A stretch of DNA of 64,000 nucleotides from SIRX01 sp965213905 (GTDB lineage Bacteria; Actinomycetota; Rubrobacteria; Rubrobacterales; Rubrobacteraceae): NCBI GenBank assembly GCA_965213905.1, contig OZ243922.1:2666001-2730000 (forward strand), in the 5' to 3' direction. Below, in pieces: positions 59,441-64,000 of the stretch. The position numbers were made by a program, and so were the translations under genes. Each line of letters starts with the position of its first letter. Position 1 is the first letter of the stretch. A model generated the notes under the pieces. It ran no database searches, was not told where the DNA came from, and saw only the letters and a program-made list of their open reading frames with translations.

Positions 59441-60871
59441 ATGGTCGAGGCGGTCGAGAAGCTGACGAAGAAGAGCGAGGACCCGAGCCGATGGTATTTG
59501 GATCTGGTCCGCATGGCGAAGCTGGCCGACTACGGTCCTGTACGAGGAACGTTCGCGATCCGGCCTTACGGATTTGCTATATGGGAGCGCATCCAGCGTG
59601 ATCTTGACGACCGCTTTAAAGCCACCGGCCATACCAACGCATACTTCCCGCTACTCATCCCCGAGAGCTTTTTGAACAAGGAGGCGGACCACTCCGGGGG
59701 CTTCACCCCGGAGTGCGCGTGGGTAACGATGGGGGGCGAAAACGAACTGGAGGAGCGGCTGGCGATCCGGCCAAGTTCTGAGAGCATCATCTGCGACTTT
59801 TACCGGAACTGGATCCAAAGCTACCGCGACCTTCCGCTCCTCATAAACCAGTGGTCGAACGTCTTGCGCTGGGAGATGGTTACCCGGCCTTTTCTCCGCA
59901 CCTCGGAGTTTCTCTGGCAAGAGGGCCACACGGTACATGCCACCGCTGAAGAAGCCCGCGAGGAGACGCTCCGTATGCTAGGCGTCTATCGGGACACCTT
60001 CCACGAGATTTTGGCGATCCCGGTTCTCACCGGGGTGAAAACTGCCTCGGAGCGCTTCGGCGGAGCCGACGAGACCTTCACTTGTGAAGGCTTGATGGGG
60101 GACGGGCGCGCCCTGCAGGCGGCTACGAGCCACGACCTCGGCCAGAACTTCGCCAAAGCGTTCGACATCACGTTCCTCGACGAGCAGCAGAATCGGGTTT
60201 ATCCGTACCAGACTTCTTGGGGTTTCTCGACCCGCACCATCGGGGCGCTCATTCTGGTCCACGGCGACGACCGGGGGCTAAAACTGCCACCGAAGCTCGC
60301 CCCCACGGAGGCGGTTATCGTGCCTATCTGGCGGGGCAAGAACAAGGGTGACGTTCGCAAAGAGGCCGAGAAACTATACGCCGACCTTCAAATCGAGGGC
60401 TTCCGCATGGAGGTGGACCTGGACGAGGAGCACTCGCCCGGTTGGAAGTTCAACGAGCACGAGCTTCGGGGCGTGCCGGTGCGCTTGGAGATCGGGCCTA
60501 AAGACATCGAGAAAGAGCAGGTCGTTTTCGTCCGCCGGGATACCGGTGAGAAGGAATTCGTGCCGCGCTCTAGGGTAGCGGAACGGCTGCGAGAGCTTCT
60601 TGCCGAAATCCAGGAGAACATGCTCGCCCAAGCGACGGAGTTCCGGGACGAGAACACCCGTTACGCGGCTTCTTACAAGGAGTTCAAGGAGATCATCGCT
60701 GAGCAGCGAGGCTTCGTCGTGGCACCCTGGGACGGAACAGGGGAGACCGAGCAGAAGATCAAAGACGACACGAAGGCCACTATTCGCTTGCTGCCCGACG
60801 AATGGATAGAGGGAGAGGATCTGGTTTCCGGGAAGCCGGGTAAGACTGCGGTGTTCGCCCGCGCTTACTAA
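59441..60871 (+). CDS. proS: Proline--tRNA ligase (short, archaeal/eukaryote-type form)
   Basis: 476 residues, class II synthetase. Motif 1 region WERIQRDLDDRFKATGHTNAYFPLLIPESF, motif 2 QWSNVLRWEMVTRPFLRTSEFLWQEGHTVHAT and motif 3 SWGFSTRTIGALILVHGDDRG; C-terminal anticodon and zinc-like domain ends in ARAY, typical of ProS type 3 without the editing insert of the E. coli type (about 570). ATG at 59441 next to GAGAGGAG. Confidence 0.95.
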   Translation: MVEAVEKLTKKSEDPSRWYLDLVRMAKLADYGPVRGTFAIRPYGFAIWERIQRDLDDRFKATGHTNAYFPLLIPESFLNKEADHSGGFTPECAWVTMGGENELEERLAIRPSSESIICDFYRNWIQSYRDLPLLINQWSNVLRWEMVTRPFLRTSEFLWQEGHTVHATAEEAREETLRMLGVYRDTFHEILAIPVLTGVKTASERFGGADETFTCEGLMGDGRALQAATSHDLGQNFAKAFDITFLDEQQNRVYPYQTSWGFSTRTIGALILVHGDDRGLKLPPKLAPTEAVIVPIWRGKNKGDVRKEAEKLYADLQIEGFRMEVDLDEEHSPGWKFNEHELRGVPVRLEIGPKDIEKEQVVFVRRDTGEKEFVPRSRVAERLRELLAEIQENMLAQATEFRDENTRYAASYKEFKEIIAEQRGFVVAPWDGTGETEQKIKDDTKATIRLLPDEWIEGEDLVSGKPGKTAVFARAY

Positions 60872-60983
60872 AAACGTCAATAATACTCTGGTAGACGCGC
60901 TCTACCTTTGAGTTGAAGCGAAGTCCGGGTTTTAGCCCTTGACGAAGCACTCTAGTTGCTTTAGCATCCTGCGTTAGCGCGGA
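60872..60983. other. Intergenic region between proS and the riboswitch
   Basis: About 110 bp without a gene. Nothing convincing beyond sequence likely to hold the promoter for the methionine operon. No terminator with a T-run was seen after proS. A -35/-10 pair could not be fixed. Confidence 0.4.
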
Positions 60984-60985
60984 CT

Positions 60986-61105
60986 CGCATCTAGAGCGGT
61001 GGAGGGAACTGGCCCCGTGAAACCGCGGCAACCGGCGAGAAGGTGAGAGCCTCATCGCAAGGTGCCAAGTCCAGCAAGGCGGTCATTCTCGTCTTGGAAG
61101 ATGTG
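60986..61105 (+). ncRNA. SAM-I (S-box) riboswitch
   Basis: Conserved S-box core in order: GGTGGAGGGAACTGGCCCC, GTGAAACC, GCGGCAACC, then AAGGTGCCAAGTCCAGCAA and GGAAGATGTG. P1 pairs CGCATCT (60986-60992) with AGATGTG (61099-61105) with one G-U. Binds S-adenosylmethionine and should shut metX-metY off when SAM is plentiful. The expression platform follows at 61117-61204. Confidence 0.93.
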
Positions 61106-61116
61106 TGGAGAGGCGG

Positions 61117-61204
61117 GCAGCTTCTTCTTCGAGCGGGTTGCGCGGTACGGCCCCACCAGGCGGCGAGGGCCGGGGCGTAAAACGTGACGGAAGAAGGAGG
61201 CTGC
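61117..61204 (+). promoter_or_regulatory. Riboswitch expression platform with anti-Shine-Dalgarno arm
   Basis: GCAGCTTCTTCTTC (61117-61130) is nearly complementary to GAAGAAGGAGGCTGC (61190-61204), which contains the AAGGAGG ribosome binding site of metX. This predicts translational control. No T-tract hairpin is seen, so a transcription terminator mechanism is less likely. Confidence 0.6.
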
Positions 61205-61217
61205 ATTACTACCGAGT

Positions 61218-62351
61218 ATGACACTAGACCCAGGGGCCGGCGCTAGCCACGCTCCGGCCCGTCCGGGCAAACACCACCACTTTATAGGCTCTTTCGAGCC
61301 GGAACTCGGCGGAAGGCTGGATGCCGTGACGCTCGCCTACGAAACGTGGGGCGAGTTGAATGCCGGGCGGGACAACGTTGTCCTGATCGTCCACGCGCTG
61401 ACCGGCGACTCACACGCCGCCGGGGAGCCGTGCGGGGAGTACAAAAAAGGCGGCTGGTGGGAACCCGTGGTCGGGCCGGGGCGTCCCATAGATACCGAAG
61501 AGTACTTCGTGGTCTGCTCGAACGTCCTGGGCGGCTGCTCCGGGAGCACCGGACCGGCCTCCTCTGACCCGCAGACGGGGAAACCCTACGGCCCACGTTT
61601 TCCCATCATCACCATCCGGGATATCGTGCGGGCGCAGAAGAGGCTGCTGGACGGGTTGGGGGTCCGGAGGCTGGCGCTCGTTGCCGGCGGCTCCATCGGC
61701 GGGCAGCAGGCGCTGGAGTGGGCCGTAGAGTTTCCGGACTTCGTGGAGAAGGCCGTTCCGGTGGCGGCTACCGGGGCTTTGGGGCCGCAAGGCCTGGGTA
61801 TGAGCGAGTTGGGACGCCGCGCGATCATGGCGGACCCGGACTGGCAGGGCGGGGACTACTACGGAACGGGACGCTCCCCCGACCAGGGCCTCTCGATAGC
61901 CCGGATGGCCGGGATGATGACCTACCACAGCGCCGCCGGGCAGTGGGAACGCTTCGGACGCCGGAAGGCGGGCCGCCCGGCCCTTCAAGAAGAGTTCGGC
62001 GGACGGTTCGAGGTCGAGAGTTACCTGCAGTACCAGGGGAAAGAGTTGGTGGGCCGCTTCGACGCAAACTCGTACCTGTACCTCTTGCGGGCGATGGACC
62101 TCTATGATGTCGCCGCCGGTTACCAGTCCCCGGAGGAGGCTTACGGCCGCGTAGAGGCGGAAGTGCTCTTTGTCGGGATCTCTAGCGACTGGTTGTTCCC
62201 CGCTACGGAAGTCCGTGAAACGGCGGCTGCGGCGCGACGGGCGGGGGTGGATGCACGTTACACGGAGATAGATACCAAGAGCGGCCACGACGCTTTCTTG
62301 AAAGACTGGAACGAGTTGAGCGCGGCCATAAGGCCGTTTACCGAGGGCTAA
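61218..62351 (+). CDS. metX: Homoserine O-acetyltransferase
   Basis: 377 residues, alpha/beta-hydrolase fold. ALTGDSHAAG, the oxyanion-loop region SNVLGGCSGSTGPAS, nucleophile Ser in AGGSIGGQQALEWA near residue 158, Asp in SSDWLFP and His in KSGHDAFL form the acyltransfer triad. First step of methionine synthesis from homoserine by the O-acetyl (or O-succinyl) route. The ATG is 17 bases after AAGGAGG, a long spacing. Controlled by the SAM riboswitch. Confidence 0.95.
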   Translation: MTLDPGAGASHAPARPGKHHHFIGSFEPELGGRLDAVTLAYETWGELNAGRDNVVLIVHALTGDSHAAGEPCGEYKKGGWWEPVVGPGRPIDTEEYFVVCSNVLGGCSGSTGPASSDPQTGKPYGPRFPIITIRDIVRAQKRLLDGLGVRRLALVAGGSIGGQQALEWAVEFPDFVEKAVPVAATGALGPQGLGMSELGRRAIMADPDWQGGDYYGTGRSPDQGLSIARMAGMMTYHSAAGQWERFGRRKAGRPALQEEFGGRFEVESYLQYQGKELVGRFDANSYLYLLRAMDLYDVAAGYQSPEEAYGRVEAEVLFVGISSDWLFPATEVRETAAAARRAGVDARYTEIDTKSGHDAFLKDWNELSAAIRPFTEG

Positions 62352-62369
62352 AAGCCAAGGAGGATTTAG

Positions 62370-63674
62370 ATGGACACCACAGAAAACCAGCAGCAGGCGC
62401 GCGAATACGGGTTCGACACCCTGGCGCTTCACGGCGGGCAGGAGCCCGACCCGACCACGACGGCCATGGCGGTCCCGATCTACCAGTCAACCTCCTACGT
62501 TTTCCACGACACGGATCACGCGGCGAACCTGTTCTCGCTCTCGGAAGAGGGGAACATCTATACCCGCATTATGAACCCGACCACCGACGTTTTCGAGAAA
62601 CGCGCCGCGTTGCTCGAAGGCGGTGTCGGGGCCCTGGCGACCGCCTCCGGCCAGGCGGCGGAGACGCTCTCCATCCTGAACGTCGCCGGAGCCGGAGACG
62701 AAATCGTCTCTTCCGCCGGGCTGTACGGCGGCACCTACAACCTCTTCCACTACACGCTGCCCAAGATCGGGATAAACGTGAAGTTCGTTGACGGCAACGA
62801 TCCCGAGGCGTTCCGTGGGGCCATCACGGATAAGACCAAAGCCCTCTACGCCGAGACCGTCGGCAACCCGTCGCTTAACACGCTGGACATACAAGCCGTC
62901 GCCGACATCGCCCACGAAGCGGGCGTACCCCTCATCGTGGACAACACCGTACCGTCTCCGTACCTGGTAAACCCGCTGGCGCACGGGGCGGACGTGGTGG
63001 TCCACTCCGCGACCAAGTTTATCGGGGGGCACGGAACGTCTATCGGCGGCCTGATCGTCAGCGGCGGCGACTTTCCCTGGGATAACGGCAAGTTCCCGGA
63101 GTTCACCGAGCCGGACCCGTCCTACCACGGCCTGGAGTTCTACCCGACACTCGGCGAGCTGGCCTACATCTTGAAGGCCCGCGTCCAGCTTTTACGCGAC
63201 TACGGCCCGGCCCTGTCTCCGTTCAACAGCTTCCTGTTTTTGCAGGGGTTGGAGACGCTGCCGCTGCGGATGGAGCGCCACTCGCAGAACGCGCTGGCCG
63301 TGGCGAAGTTTTTGGACGAACACCCGAAGGTCAAGTGGGTAAACTATCCCGGCCTGGAAAGCCACCCGACGCACGAGTTGGCGAAGAAGTACCACCGCGA
63401 AGGTGAATACGGGGCAATCCTCGGCTTCGGCATCGAGGGAGGGTACGAGGCCGGCAAGGCGTTTATAGACCGGCTGGAGTTGCACAGCTTGCTGGCGAAC
63501 ATCGGGGACGCGAAGAGCCTGGTGATCCACCCGGCTTCGACGACGCACTCGCAGCTTAGCGTGGACGAGCAAAAGTCCACCGGGGTCTCGCCGGACTACG
63601 TGCGGCTCTCGGTTGGGCTAGAGGACGTTGACGACATATTGTGGGATCTGGATCAGGCCCTGAATGGAGGATGA
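62370..63674 (+). CDS. metY: O-acetylhomoserine sulfhydrylase
   Basis: 434 residues, PLP-dependent Cys/Met metabolism enzyme. PLP Lys in VVHSATKFIGGHGTSIGG near residue 212; YTRIMNPTTDVFEKRAALLEGG near the N-terminus and RLSVGLEDVDDILWDLDQAL at the end are typical. Converts O-acetylhomoserine plus sulfide to homocysteine. AAGGAGG upstream, 18 bp after metX, so it is in the SAM-controlled operon. Confidence 0.95.
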   Translation: MDTTENQQQAREYGFDTLALHGGQEPDPTTTAMAVPIYQSTSYVFHDTDHAANLFSLSEEGNIYTRIMNPTTDVFEKRAALLEGGVGALATASGQAAETLSILNVAGAGDEIVSSAGLYGGTYNLFHYTLPKIGINVKFVDGNDPEAFRGAITDKTKALYAETVGNPSLNTLDIQAVADIAHEAGVPLIVDNTVPSPYLVNPLAHGADVVVHSATKFIGGHGTSIGGLIVSGGDFPWDNGKFPEFTEPDPSYHGLEFYPTLGELAYILKARVQLLRDYGPALSPFNSFLFLQGLETLPLRMERHSQNALAVAKFLDEHPKVKWVNYPGLESHPTHELAKKYHREGEYGAILGFGIEGGYEAGKAFIDRLELHSLLANIGDAKSLVIHPASTTHSQLSVDEQKSTGVSPDYVRLSVGLEDVDDILWDLDQALNGG

Positions 63675-63681
63675 AGGTAGA

Positions 63682-64000
63682 GTGAACGAACCCCTCGTTG
63701 TTAAGTTCGGGGGCACCTCGGTCGGCGACGGCGCGTCCATAAAACGCGCCGCCGAGATCGTCGCCGGGGCCGCCAGTGAAGACCGTCCGGTGGCCGTCGT
63801 CGTCTCGGCGATGGCCGGCACGACCGACACCCTGCTCGGCTACGCCGAAGCTACCGCCACAAACTCCACCCGAACCGCAACCGGCGCGACTTACGAGGGG
63901 TCGGTCGTAGAGCTTCACCGCACGCTCGCCGCCCGCCACCTCGAAGCCGCCCGCGAAGCCGTCTGCGGGGGGCATTACCCAAAAGTGGAGGAACGTGTAC
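63682..64000 (+). CDS. Aspartate kinase, 5' end only
   Basis: 106 codons present before the window ends. The start VVKFGGTSVGDGASIKRAAEIV and the VVVSAMAGTTDTLL that follows are the ATP- and substrate-binding motifs of aspartokinases. Could be mono- or bifunctional (with homoserine dehydrogenase); the C-terminus is outside. GTG at 63682 lies eight bp after metY, so it belongs to the methionine operon and supplies homoserine precursor. Confidence 0.9.
   Translation, partial: MNEPLVVKFGGTSVGDGASIKRAAEIVAGAASEDRPVAVVVSAMAGTTDTLLGYAEATATNSTRTATGATYEGSVVELHRTLAARHLEAAREAVCGGHYPKVEERV

Noticed and set aside
1..64000. CRISPR arrays, tRNA or rRNA genes, insertion sequences
   Set aside because: No regularly spaced repeats, no cloverleaf with a TTCGA arm outside coding sequence, and no transposase motifs or terminal repeats were noticed by eye; a dedicated scan could still find a missed tRNA.

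Overview
The window reads as a chromosomal segment of a high-GC actinomycete, most likely a Rubrobacter-type deep-branching lineage. This is inferred from GC-rich codon use, F420-type oxidoreductase families, a single-domain diadenylate cyclase, PAC2-family and DhaK/DhaL/DhaM proteins, frequent GTG/TTG starts and several apparently leaderless promoters. No rRNA, tRNA, CRISPR array or complete insertion sequence was recognised. Both ends cut genes: a cation:proton antiporter at the left and an aspartate kinase at the right.

Layout. (1) 1-8449, minus strand: antiporter, UBP-type zinc finger and DHA2 exporter, then a tight five-gene run. In transcription order this run is a response regulator/thioredoxin-reductase fusion, two histidine kinases with cNMP-binding-like domains, a diadenylate cyclase and a DUF924 protein. 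It looks like a redox signalling module coupled to c-di-AMP. (2) 8603-18862, plus strand except one gene: an accessory, defence-like island. It holds a DUF6883/DUF4926 pair, an unrecognised two-gene module whose first gene carries an in-frame TAA, an orphan DUF433 protein, a VapBC pair, a type I restriction locus collapsed by deletion (hsdM body joined to an apparent hsdR tail), a YgjP-type metallopeptidase, a Uma2 nuclease and several poorly characterised genes. (3) 18867-33561, mostly minus strand: a Y-family polymerase, an MhqD/MhqO-like quinone pair, then a long run of redox and export genes. The run includes two half-ABC exporters with complementary degenerate sites, an F420-type reductase, aldo/keto reductase, VOC protein, PPOX/F420 enzyme and tandem rhodaneses, one with an in-frame TGA exactly at a conserved Cys position. 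MFS, FMN reductase, DUF5519 and AEC genes follow. (4) 33660-42209, plus strand: a DUF418 membrane protein, then glycerol catabolism (glpK, dhaK, glpF, a small ORF, dhaL, dhaM, glpD) and a ferritin-like gene with a clear terminator. (5) 42367-53677: a CNNM/CBS protein, amidohydrolase, type II asparaginase, aat, PAC2, DUF456, larE, fabF and a type III polyketide cluster. (6) 53757-64000, plus strand: serS, two tandem NhaC-type antiporters, proS behind a perfect inverted repeat covering its ribosome binding site, then a SAM-I riboswitch ahead of metX-metY and an aspartate kinase.

How it fits together. Region 3 looks like a detoxification and export operon for electrophiles or quinones. Region 4 converts glycerol and dihydroxyacetone to triose phosphates. 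Region 6 ends with a SAM-controlled methionine pathway. The least explained parts are the signalling operon of region 1, the island of region 2 and the TGA-interrupted rhodanese of region 3. All calls rest on reading the sequence and on remembered family motifs; no database search was possible.
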